This document shows, piece by piece, positions 53,494 through 64,000 of a stretch of DNA of 64,000 nt. The notes below the pieces were generated by a model that worked only from the letters and a program-made list of their open reading frames with translations, was not told the origin of the DNA and made no database searches. The stretch covers positions 48,953,363 to 49,017,362 of the forward strand of contig NC_061865.1 in assembly GCF_907164915.1 (NCBI RefSeq), written 5' to 3'. The position numbers and the translations under genes are program-made. The stretch comes from Impatiens glandulifera (taxonomy: Eukaryota; Streptophyta; Magnoliopsida; Ericales; Balsaminaceae). The first letter of the stretch is position 1. Each line of letters opens with the position of its first letter.

Positions 53494-56400
53494 ATATATT
53501 TGTTCATTCTCATTTAAATAAAGTGTTTGAAAAAATTGCACCTCTGTCAATTTGAAAAATGAATGTTATATTCCTCATTTATACATGTCACTTTCAAGAT
53601 AAGTTTGGTATGGAAAAAAATGAATTGATAGATTGCTGATTAAGTGTATCACATAACCTTTTTTTCTTTACACAAAATAAAATACTTGTAATAGTTTCTT
53701 TTCTGAGAACTTCAAATTACTTGCTACTCACTTTTTATGTATAACTAGTGAATTGCCTCAATCAAAGGATGTATTAACTCTATGACATAACTCTATGAAT
53801 TGCCTATTTGGAAACTGCTATTTTGTCATAACTCTATGACAATCACAATCTCATTGGAAAATCATCAAAGTTAAAAGTGATTTATTTATTAATTTTTCGT
53901 TTGGTATAAGAATTTTTCTCAATCATGATCCAAGTTATATTTTGATTTTTGGCTTCAGAGGTATAGAGATTTTTCTATTTTTTCATGAATATCGATTAAT
54001 TTTTACTACGCATTAGAATGTCAATTTGGTTGTTCAATCTTGTTTTTAGTGAGCTTCAAAGACCATATTATTTTTATACAGGGCTCATTTCCCTCGGGTA
54101 TTACTTGTTGGAAATATTCATGTTCTTTTCAACCCAAGACGAGGAGACATTAAACTTGGACAGGTACTGGCTTATTGTATACTAAAATGGAATTTATGCT
54201 CTCATCATATAAACTTAGTTATGGTTTAACTGTATCCACAATATAGTTGTCTTATGTTCGTTTTTAGTCACAGATCTTCTGTTTAAAATGAAATAATATG
54301 TAATAAATATACGACTTCTCATCTACATAGACGCGCTGGTTGGTTTCTTGCTCCTTACACTGTTTTATTAAGCTCCATTCACATGGAGAATTGCTAGCAC
54401 GTCTGTTATGTTAAAAACAACATATTTTGAAGTTGAAGGATTGCGTATATATGGATCACTTGTCAATTGATTTAATGAACCTATTCGAAAAACTAGGATT
54501 TTGTCACACTCATGATCCCGTCAGAAAATTGTCAAAGTTGAAACTGAAAGTAATTTTTTTTTTCATGCGTTGTAAGATTTCTCAGGCTCATGGTTACAAT
54601 ATATTGTAATTTTGTTGCTTGTAAAAATATTATTGTAAAGATCATGATCCAAATTATAGAATAATTTTTCTACATTATTTAGTATTTTTTTGGATCATGA
54701 TCAGATTACTTTTTTGATCATGTTCCAACTGTTTTCTAGATCATTGTAATTTTTTTACAAACATAATAATTGTAGATTTATCCAATCATGATCAAAATGT
54801 AAAAAGTTGATAACAAAACACCCAATATACTACACGATAAAAGATAAAAAAATGGAGTTAAAACTGTTGTCATTGTATATACTATGGAATGCTGAATATG
54901 CAAAATATCACTAGTTATAAAATCGGTCAGGATTGGAGCATCAAAAGATGTAAAACTTATGCAAACTATTCTACTATCAAACTATGTAATGGTTGGGCTA
55001 TAATTCATGTTTGATGAAGCATAGAATTAACTTTTGTCTTGGATCATTCTTTATTGTCAAGCTGCAATCAACTGTGATTATATATTATTAAATTATAACT
55101 GGTTTGCATGTATAGATGAGATTGTTTCTTGAGAAAGCATATGAATTATCACAAGAATGGGGAAAAATTCCAGTTATCCTTGGTGGGGATATGAATAGCA
55201 TGCCAAAGGTAATCTTATCTGTGGACTTATCTTAATTAAAATAACGTGAATAGTTCTCCTTCATTTATTTGTAATGATACTATCAAGATTTTACTTTCAT
55301 TCTCTTTTTCTTTTGATCAGAGTGCAATGTACAAGTTTCTGGCATCAGCTGAGGTGAATTTTCAGCTCTATTTCTCTAGTCTAGTCAGCATGACCTATAA
55401 AATAACAAAATCAAGTCTATTATGCTTTGAACAAAGTATTCCCGTTGGTAAAGCCAATCAGTTAAATGGGTTTCTCACATCTTTGCAGCTAGATCTCCTG
55501 CTAAATGACCGGAAAAACATATGTGGTCAGATAGATGCATCAGAGTCCAGAGCATTTCAATCTAATAATTATCATCAAGCTAGGAACTATCACATGTGCA
55601 GGTTTGTTCCAATACTTCCATACAATCATTTTTTTTCCGTAGAGGAGGCTATCAGAACATCCCACTGCCATGATTCCCTACTTCAATCAAAGTGCTTTCA
55701 TACAATCCTACCCCCCCCCCCCCCCCCCCCAGATTCCTTGCTTTGCAGTAACCATATTTTGGAAGATTAATGACTAGTGATAACTGTAATGGTAGTAGTA
55801 GGTACTTAGCAGTAGTACAAGGATACTATGGTGTTAGTAGCTTATATAGCTAGTGGAATATGTAATGTTTGGAGCAATGAATGGAATAATTATTGAATCT
55901 TGATTATCTCTATCAGGCTCATGCCATTCTTAGTCTCACCTATATTTCTTCTACAAATCCTAGATTTGTAAACTGGTATGTCACAATAACGTGCAAAGAC
56001 TCAACTGATACTTTTAAGGCATGTGCAGCTCTTGGAATTCTGCTTGGAGGATGCATTCAAATAGATGGAGTGACGAAGAGCTACGGAATGCTACAGGGTC
56101 TCAAGTAACTCAGCTTCAGCACCCTTTGAGACTCCAAAGTGCGTACTCAGGAGTTCATGTAAGCACATGAGGAGATTGCTTTCATAGCTTCTTATAACAG
56201 TAACCTAGCATAATGACATTTATTTATATAGGAGATGATATTAAATGTTAGTCCACGAGTCCATGTGATCTGGAGTTGTAAACTTTTTGTGCAGGGAAAC
56301 TCAAGAACAAGAGATAAGTGTGGAGAACCTTTAGCGACATCTTATCACTCCAAGTTCATGGGCACTGTTGACTACATATGGTAATATATTGGCTTGGCTA

Positions 56401-57555
56401 TTGGTTTCACTGACTCTATTTATCTAGGTCCGCTTTGAAATACATGTGAATGCAGGCATAGTCAAGGGATTGTACCTGTAAGAGTTCTTGAGACCTTACC
56501 TCTTGATGTACTAAGAAAAATGGGTGGATTGCCATGTAAGGTAAATTCTGCTTCAATAACATATATCACTCTTGACATTTGAGCTCACCTTAGAAGCTTT
56601 GAATCTTGTCTACTTGCATTTAAACTCAAAAGGGGGCAGGGTTTGTCCGACGTGATTGGGGAGTTCCAGAAAATTTTCACTCTAATTGACATCATCATCT
56701 ATAGGTGATATGCCATCATATTGGGGTGAGAATGGATAAAATATGAGAAATTCAATAATATATTATTGGATATTGAAATAAGAACAAATCTGTACATTAG
56801 TAACATCCTAAAAAGGAATATTATAGAGCGAATTTGGAAATTACTAAGCATCTATCTATCTAGCCAACGTAACAGTAAGCTGAGCATCTAACACCGCACA
56901 ACACGAGACTTTGGGTTAGGTGATTTGCGACGGGACCTCAAGTGATAGCTATACACTGTTTGGTTGCATCCATGTATAGAAAAAGAACATTAGGAAAAAA
57001 ACTAGAATAGATAGATTTGTCGAGTAAATATTAACATCCGAAGTTTTGGAAACAACTCCAAAACTTTGCATCAACTATGTCAATTCAATGGTCGTTATTC
57101 TGCAGACACTCCACGTTATCAATGTTTAAGAAGTTTGACATCGACCTTCTGGTTGGTGATTGTGTGCAAAACCACAATTTTTGTGTTGAAATCAAGATCT
57201 CATTTGGGCTGAAATTTACTGCATAGTTGAAGGGTGTGGAATTATCAAACTTGGCACATTCTTGTGAATCCTTTTGTCTTACCAAAAAAAATAGTTGGGA
57301 GTTTTTGTCTTCCCAATAAGTGTAGTTTTATTAGTAACTATTATCTTCTAATTTTGCATCCTTGTAATAGTTAATAATTCTAAATCTATTAAATCCCCTT
57401 TCTCCTCAAAATTCTACAATAAGCTCATACTTCTTTTTTCAAGTGGGGAATATGTTGGTAATAATGTAACTTGCTTCTTCTTTTCACAGAAATGGGGAAG
57501 TGATCATCTGGCTCTTGTATGTGAGCTTGCCTTCGTTGATGACGATGAGACATGA
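51019..57555 (+). CDS. CCR4-type exonuclease/phosphatase family protein (14 exons, 441 aa)
   Basis: Resembles plant carbon catabolite repressor 4 homologues (deadenylase-like, Mg-dependent EEP fold). Exons: 51019-51280, 51825-51988, 52203-52268, 52361-52413, 53005-53086, 53383-53429, 54082-54163, 55116-55208, 55321-55353, 55489-55601, 56065-56158, 56295-56380, 56456-56540, 57490-57555. Motifs: MSYNILGTQN; LQEVDRF with the metal-binding Glu at 143; NIHVLFNPRRGDIKLGQ; GGDMNSMPK (Asp277, Asn279; usually GDFNS); GTVDYIW; and WGSDHLAL near the end (Asp425, His426). The N-terminus is basic (RRPKKRKRNR), possibly a nuclear signal. Intron 2 starts GA instead of GT (CAG/gaaagt); using the nearby GT would bring a stop. 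It most resembles CCR4 homologue 3 in layout, but the subgroup is not certain. A 20-bp poly-C tract lies in intron 10 (55711-55730). Confidence 0.92.
52735..52935. repeat. Imperfect tandem repeat in CCR4 intron 4
   Basis: Three loose units with ATCATGATC and ATTATTTT...GATTTTTGG words lie here; related sequence recurs in introns 6 (about 53880-53960) and 7 (about 54620-54810). Confidence 0.5.
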
Positions 57556-57867
57556 TTTATTCAGGCTTCAATATCTCTTCTGTTGTTTTCCTTCTCCTCA
57601 AGGGGTGGTTGTATTCTTACCAAAATTATTCAGGTAAATGGATAGAATTTACAACTCACTACCTTAAAATTTTGAAGACTTTTGACACAGTTTGCCCTGA
57701 AAGCTTCGATGTTCATTTGGGCATAAATATAACATGTGTACATTATGGCAACATAAGTTTCTTATGTCTGTCTTGTGACAAAACGTTTCAATAATTGCAA
57801 TATTATTTTTAAGCATTAATCTACATAAAACTGGAAGTGCTTTGTGTTGACTGTGGGCTATGTTGCA

Positions 57868-58455
57868 CGGATACGGATACGGGTATCGTATCAAATACGA
57901 TACGGATACGGCGATACGACAAATTTTGAAAATATAGGATATGATACGTTAGGATACGGATATTATTAAAAATATATATAAAAAATAATAATTAAAATAT
58001 ATTAAGAGTTAATTAATAACTTAATATGAATCTTAAATTTATCTAAGAAGCACATCCAGAATATATGTATACTAAATAAATGGGCTAAGAAAGCAAGCAG
58101 TGAAGCTGTATGGGTTAGTGGTGGCTGTCGATCGATGGCGGGCGGTGACTGTCGATCAACGGGCAGTGGTTGAACAGAAAAGCAAGAGAGTAACGAAGTG
58201 AGAAGTGAGATAGATAGGAGGCTTCAGTCAAGAGGAGGAAATATTAGTTTAGGATTTGTTTTATTCTAAACATTAAGTCCTCTTAAAATTTTTATTTTTT
58301 AAAAATTACCTAAAACGTATCCAAGTCGTATCCAAACCATATCGGATTGGTCAACTCCATAAAAAGTCAACGATACCTCTTTTGCCGTATCCGATACCCG
58401 TTTTGCCGTATCCGTATCGTATCCGATACTCCAAAAAAATATCCGTGCTACTTAG
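57868..58455. mobile_element. Inverted-repeat element rich in GGATACG motifs
   Basis: The left end reads GCACGGATACGGATACGGG, and the right end (about 58385-58455) reads the inverse, GTATCCGTATCGTATCCGAT and then ATATCCGTGC. Multiple GATACG/CGTATC words lie at both ends with an AT-rich centre. It is a non-autonomous DNA-transposon-like repeat lying between the CCR4-type gene and the protease gene. No target duplication could be settled. Confidence 0.6.
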
Positions 58456-58709
58456 ACGGTGGGTGTCATGCTAGTTCAACTTAATTCAAAAAAAAAATAA
58501 TCTACATAAAACATAATAACACTGAACATTCCATATAACATTTTACAACTCTTATTAACTCATTATTAAGTTCTCTTTTGCAATATTTCCCTTACACAAG
58601 TTTTAGTACAAGTCAAACATAAGCCTTTATTTCCTATCCCACATACTTGAATATGTACAAGTTGTTAAAATCAGGTAGACTTGTCTATATAGCAGTCAAT
58701 TTTTTTTCT

Positions 58710-61700
58710 TTAACTCTGAAGATCCATGCTTCTGATGAAAGGAAGAGACATCAATCTCTCTGGGTTTGAACAATCTGATTTTGCCCACCCAATTTTGTGG
58801 TTCATATTGTCATATACAACCACTTGTCCTCTCAGTGAGATGTCTGCCAAAAAAAACATTGAAAATGAATTAATTCAAGAGCCTCTGCAAGGTCTATGAA
58901 ACTGTTGTGCAGATAGCTACAAGATTAGGGCCCTGTTTGATCTAGGGTTATGTCCAAATAACCAAGTTTGATGTGGTTGGCAAATGACATTAGGGGTAAA
59001 ATATATTTCTTTTAAAATAGAGAGTATTTTATTATTTTGGTTGATGAGTAGATTTTTAATTGAACATTGAGTTATTTGATTCAAACAAGCTCTAGAAATA
59101 AAAAAAAATTGTACTTACCTCCTAGTATAATAGTAGAGCCATCATGTACATCACCTCCTTCCAGAATACCCAAACACACATTACCTCTGTTCTGTAGCAA
59201 GAGAGTCATTTCCAAAATGAATACAATTTAAATGAATAGTAAAAACATATTGGATCATATTGTTGGGAAGAGATACTTACACTAATGATCAAGTAGCCTT
59301 CTGGTGGTACATAAAATTTTGTTGACATCAACCACCATTTGTTCCCAGTGTTGAGTGTCAAAGTCTTAAAGAACTGTTTCACATCCTCTATGGATCTAGA
59401 CAATTCAATAAAGCCATTATTGAAGGCTGTAACAACTAACTGAGTCTAATGTGGAATTACAATGAAGCCAGTCAATTCATTTTAATACCTGATTGGCGAT
59501 TTAGCTCGCCAACAAATAGGTAATAAGGGATCAGTCGTGTCTTCAACGAGACCTTTGAAAGAAGTTTCTTTAAGCTGCAACAAAATATATTTTAGAAGAC
59601 TAGGCATATATATGCCTATAAAAAGTACTTACATTGAGTAAGTACACTTACATAAGTCACTAGATGGGCATATGCCTGTTTAGGGAAATATGAATAAGAG
59701 CTACCACTATCAAAAACCACCCCTCCTTGCACGCCATAATTAACATCTATGAGGAGCTGTTTATTTCCGTAACTCAATTTAGAAATCTTGGCTTTATAAA
59801 AGTTCCTGTAAAAGGCAATATCTTTAACATCCAATAAATTTCTTAATCTGAATGAGTTTGGTTATGAAACATAATCTTATCCAGATATGTTTAAGAGTTG
59901 TTTCTGGACAATGTAAGGAAATTAACCAAAACCCTGGAAACTCGTAGTAATTTTCAATTTCCTAAGACCTTGTTTGATCTAAGAAATGAGTTATGTGGGT
60001 TTAAGTTGAAAGAATTGATCACTTACTGTGAAGTAGTACTATCGAGCATAGGGATCCATGTCATTTGCGAGTAAGAGACAAGATCATCTCCAAAGAACAT
60101 ATATCCACCACCCCCAGCATCAGCACTAAGACAATGACCAACAACATTTCTTATGATTCCTTGTTCTGCCAATTGGTAAGGTAAACTCACTTTAGCTCTA
60201 CTAATCCCAATGATTCCATCCGTCAATGACAGTGTCTTTAGAATTGAGCCTTGTTGATCATATGCACATCTGGAAACAATAGTTTGACAAAAATAGTAAG
60301 AATTTGGGTTCCGGTTGAGGTGGTCGATGGGTGGGAAGGACAATTACCCGAAAACAACATTGGATTTGACAATGGATCCATTCAGAACTGTTAGTTGGAG
60401 CTCATCTCGTGCAAGTACACCTACCGACGAGCTTTGATCTGCATATTCTACTTCGTAATCACATTGATGACAGGTTTCACAATTTTGTTGATCCTTTTGA
60501 ACATTAGCACAAAATGAATCCTTCGAATGTATTATTGTCCCTTTGGAAGGTTTGTATAAAGGGTGTGCTCCCTGTGTATAAAAGAAAATTAATCTCAATC
60601 AATAAATATCAAGGAATTTTCACCTAATTCCTTTTAGTGACTTTTGGTATTGAAATTGAGATTACCTTTGCACAACTAGTGCATGGCGCGTCACACTGAA
60701 TCCATGATAAATCACTTGCACTGTCTATATCAAGAAAATATGGCTTTGCAGGATTCCCAATCATCATATATGTGTAATACAACCTGTTGGAAAGATGATC
60801 AATCACATGCCATAGGGTTTATAAGACTTGATAGCTGTTCTATAATTAACTATGCTCAAAACTAGTATAAATACTTAGTTGTATAATATCAGGTTCACAT
60901 CAACATTTGTATTTTATCCATTTTGAATTCGGGAGGAGATTGATCAAAGATTTTATGTTCGATTCCCACTAAAATCTTCCTAATTGAAGTCAGGGGTCAT
61001 GAATGTAGGAGTCTTGTTAACTTACTCTTATTGCCTTGTTTGTAAAAAGAAATTCCTAAAAGAGGTTAGTACAATGATACACTGTCTTGATTTCTTACGT
61101 TAATCTCTTGTTTTCAATGAGAAATTAACTCGAACCTGATATCTAAGATAAGAAAATCCTTTAGTAGTTAACTAATCTCATTTACTAATGGTTGGTAGCT
61201 AGTTTGAACATGAGATATATTGAAAATCATAGAGAATAAATGGTAACCAAATCTAACATACTTACCCATCTGGATAGATATTACCCCGAATAGGTAAAAT
61301 AGTTGTTGAATCAATCTTTGATGCTATAGAAGAAGTCATCTCAACATCAAGCTGAGGCTGCTGAAACTTTACAGAATGCTTTCCCACAATCTTCACTGAT
61401 TTAACCTTATTCTGAAAATTCTCTTTGAGAAAGAGAGGGAAAACGAAGGTATCAGGCTGCTGATTTCGTTCTTCATTAGAATTTCTCAACTCGCCAAGAC
61501 TATGAGTTGAATACGATGCCCAAACGATCATAGCAGCGAGAAAAGCGCCAAGGAAGCCCAATGTAATTCTCGGAATGCCAAACAAGGATTTTCGGATTGA
61601 TAATTGACGTCGAATACTTGCTGGCGATGGAATTTGAGGCGGCTGAAGGCCTGAATTTTGATGGATTGTTTCTGAAGGGAGGGTTGTTGGAATTGGAGAT

Positions 61701-61810
61701 ATAGCAGATACAGTGATGGCAGTTATGGTTTTACCTAAAGAAGGATTGTCCAATGGAGGCAGTGTGATTATGACAACAGATTTCAGCTTCGGAGAATTTT
61801 CAGGTTCCAT
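58710..61810 (-). CDS. Membrane-anchored aspartyl protease, APCB1-like (9 exons, 563 aa)
   Basis: A pepsin-family (A1) protease resembling Arabidopsis APCB1 (At1g49050 type). Exons on the minus strand: 61810-61266, 60783-60666, 60571-60348, 60269-60027, 59805-59652, 59574-59489, 59395-59281, 59191-59119, 58843-58710; all are GT-AG and in phase. An N-terminal cytosolic tail is followed by one membrane segment at about residues 79-99. The catalytic domain begins YPDGLYYTYMMIGNP. The first active-site motif reads D202-S-A-S instead of the usual D-T-G-S; the second is normal (D409-S-G-S). Conserved CDAPCTSCAK, CDYEVEYAD, ISRAKVSLPYQLA and GNVCLGIL are present. The C-terminus lacks an obvious anchor. 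It is clearly a conserved gene, but the Gly-to-Ala change could lower activity. Confidence 0.93.
58928..59095. mobile_element. GGCCCTGTTTGATC-type MITE in protease intron 8
   Basis: It starts GGGCCCTGTTTGATCTAGG and ends TCAAACAAGCTC, the same family as the copies at 12432 and 18870. A partial relative (ACCTTGTTTGATCTAAG) lies in intron 4 near 59964. Confidence 0.55.
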
Positions 61811-62749
61811 CTCTGTCTGTTTAGGGTTTCTGCAATTCTTTATGTTTATGATGAAAACTGGGGGACTAGGATTTTGATCGACTGAAGAAGAAGACTATAA
61901 AAAGTCTTCTCAGAGAGATAGAGAAGTGTGATGAAGAAGAACAAGAAGATGCCAGGAAATTTCTATGGTGGAATGACAAGTGCAAAGTCAGTCAGTTCCC
62001 CCTTTTTTTTAAGCTTATGAAATTTATAATAAAATACCTTTTCAACAGCATAGCCTTTTTTTAAATTATTTTTTTAAGTTTGTTTTGTTTAACTAAATTC
62101 AAATTTGAAATGACAGTTGGGCCGTGACAATGACTGTAGGGTCCATACGAAACCTAAAATATACGCAAGCTAAGGTCTACAAGAACTTCGAATAATTTAT
62201 GGAGATTGTTGAGCATGGTCTGCGCCTTACTTCATAGTAGACATTTCTATATATGAAGTCTCAATTTGATTTTTCAATTCGTGATTCTTGCTCGAAAATA
62301 ATCTGTTCTTCAATTCTTCCGTTAAAAATTGATACCATAAGTCCATTGTTAAAGCTCAAGAAATGACAATGCCAAAATCGGCTATTCCTATAAATATTCC
62401 TCAGCTCTAACTGCTCCTGCTCCAACAAATCAGTAAGAATCTTCTTCTTTAGTTACTCTGAAATAATAGGAAATGAAATATATGATTAGAATAACAGTTA
62501 ATTATTTCTAGTCTCTTATTGTATTTCTTTAATTGTACTATTAAATCTAATGATTTATCATAGAAAGTATAATATTCAGCTGTCTGTTTCTGCCTTTTGG
62601 AAATCAAAAGTCACTTCAATAATTAAGGCTTTTGATTTATATGTGGTGATAGATTGGGTTACAAGATCCCCATATATAATAGAGGATGTGACAAAAATGA
62701 AGTCACAAAAATCTGACCAAATCCTGTTGGTTAAAAACAACCGTTTCGA
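61811..62749. other. Upstream region of the protease gene and spacer
   Basis: The protease promoter must lie to the right of 61810; no clear TATA box was assigned. The rest is AT-rich without a recognised gene. Confidence 0.4.
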
Positions 62750-62990
62750 TGTCAATCCTGAGTGAGAATGCAACATATAACACAACATAAGAACTGTGGA
62801 CAGCCTTAGAAAGGCGTTTTCAGTTTTGCGACTCAATCTAAGGTGCGACTAATTCATCTGCAATTGGAGTTCCAAAATACACAAAAGGGAATGCTTTCGA
62901 TAGTCGAATACGTGTAAAAGGTGTAAGAAATAGTCGAAGCTCTAGTTGTAGCAGGAAACCTTATTCAGATAGAGAGGGGACTTGTTCATC
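62750..62990 (+). pseudogene. Decayed Copia gag fragment (UBN2-like)
   Basis: In shifting frames the plus strand reads SILSENATYNTT, stop, ELWTALERRFQF, then after a frameshift IHLQLEFQNTQKGMLSIVEY and EIVEALVVAG. This is the order of the plant Copia UBN2 gag domain. It has several stops and frameshifts. The rest of the element is not recognisable nearby. Confidence 0.65.
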
Positions 62991-64000
62991 ACTTTTTTTT
63001 CTGATCTGCAGCTGATGTTGGTATTCTATTTCAAGTGGGTCACCTGTATTGACTATTCTCCTTCTAGTGGGCCACAATCCATAAATGGTCAAGCTCATCT
63101 AACTATTCTAAAGGAAGATAATCTGATATACAGTATACCTATTTCAATCAAAGTGAGTATTTAATTACTAACTGCTAGAATAATGTGTCAACTCTATGGT
63201 ACACAAAGTCAAAATAGCTCCCAAATATTTTGGATTAGCAACCAAATTTACAATCCAACCACTTTATGCATCTTAGGTGCTATTGATCATATCACAACGA
63301 ACCTCAACATACTTCAATTTCACTTCTAAATTCATTCCTCTCCTCCTCCCCTCTCAACTCATTCTCCTCACACATTTGTCTCTCTTCTAACTCACTAATG
63401 TAGCTCAAATGTCAAGAGTCGTACCTAAAATATTAAATGTCATGAGTTTGATTCTCACTGAGAATGCCTTCAGTTGAAGTTGAAAGTTATGACTATGAAG
63501 TCGTGAATTAAGATTTAACTTGTTGAAATCCAAATATATTATGTGACACATAACGTACACTTCTTGTCGGCCATCTCTTTCTCTTCTCTTTCTCTTCTGG
63601 CGATCTTTGTCTCCTCTGCGGTCATTGCCTCTAGTATGAATACATTGTTAACCATCTAAGAATGATCTTATAGATGTGTAAATTCATAACGGACTGCAAT
63701 GGGCTTGTTCGTGGATGGGGATTAGATAGCATATCCCGTCGGCGGTTTGAGGACAGAGTAGAATAGTAACTTCTAGTATCAGGTACCCTTCAAGTACCCT
63801 TCTTTATCATCCCTAGGTACACCTATCTCTATCTCTAATATTGGTAATGTTATTATCATAGTATGAGTATGCAACTTTCATTACATATACTTGGCATAAA
63901 AAAGTATTTATAAGTGGGCTCGTAATGTTGATAATTATGTTTTCTTTGAATTTCATTCACAATATTGTTTTATAAATAAAGAATTTTTTCTGCAGGAACG
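62991..64000. other. Right-hand spacer with one SINE-like copy
   Basis: No gene is visible to the right edge except the SINE-like copy listed separately. The CT-rich stretches near 63340-63380 and 63560-63610 are low complexity. Confidence 0.5.
63408..63520 (+). repeat. tRNA-derived SINE-like copy
   Basis: GTAGCTCAAATGTCAAGAGTC (about 63412) as A-box region, TGAGTTTGATTCTCAC as B-box region, then GAAGTTGAAAGTTATGACTAT. It aligns along its length with the copy at 37836. Confidence 0.6.

Noticed and set aside
55246..55770. 174-aa ORF in the CCR4-type gene
   Set aside because: It merges introns 8-10 and a poly-C tract; only short parts match the family, and these are the assigned exons.

Overview
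This window is nuclear DNA of a flowering plant, most likely a eudicot. The genes have many GT-AG introns, the spacers are very AT-rich, and Ty1/copia, Ty3/gypsy, LINE-type, Helitron and MITE sequences are dense. The species cannot be named from the sequence alone.

Layout: 1-1.8 kb is a truncated Copia element running off the left edge. 1.9-7.9 kb is an AT-rich block that recurs, diverged but collinear, at 37.0-40.4 kb. 8.4-10.9 kb is a minus-strand relic carrying a DUF4283/LINE-ORF1-like protein. 13.2-20.8 kb is an intact 18-exon oxidosqualene cyclase (760 aa) of the lupeol-synthase type. 20.8-27.9 kb is spacer with Copia and Gypsy relics, a small plastid rRNA fragment and a hAT MITE. 27.9-30.9 kb is an intact 4-exon CYP716-family cytochrome P450 (481 aa) on the opposite strand. 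31.2-32.3 kb holds inverted-repeat elements and a probable solo LTR. 32.8-36.7 kb is a complete but defective Copia element with apparently identical LTRs. 37-44 kb is AT-rich repeat DNA with a Helitron. 44.2-45.2 kb is a secreted X8-domain gene with a broken domain end. 51.0-57.6 kb is a 14-exon CCR4-type (endonuclease/exonuclease/phosphatase) gene. 58.7-61.8 kb is a 9-exon membrane-anchored aspartyl protease gene. 62-64 kb contains a decayed Copia gag and a SINE-like copy.

The main biological point is the neighbouring, convergent cyclase and CYP716 pair, 7.1 kb apart. Cyclases of this type fold 2,3-oxidosqualene into pentacyclic triterpenes, and CYP716 enzymes commonly oxidise such skeletons, often at C-28. 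The pair is therefore a candidate minimal triterpene gene cluster (lupeol-like scaffold to C-28-oxidised product, by inference). It sits between the two copies of a roughly 35-kb-spaced segmental duplication. No glycosyltransferase, acyltransferase or second cyclase is visible in the window. The right-hand genes (X8, CCR4-like, aspartyl protease) look like ordinary conserved genes unrelated to the pair.

Exon borders were placed by hand from splice signals, reading frame and family resemblance. All families were assigned by recognition, not by database search.
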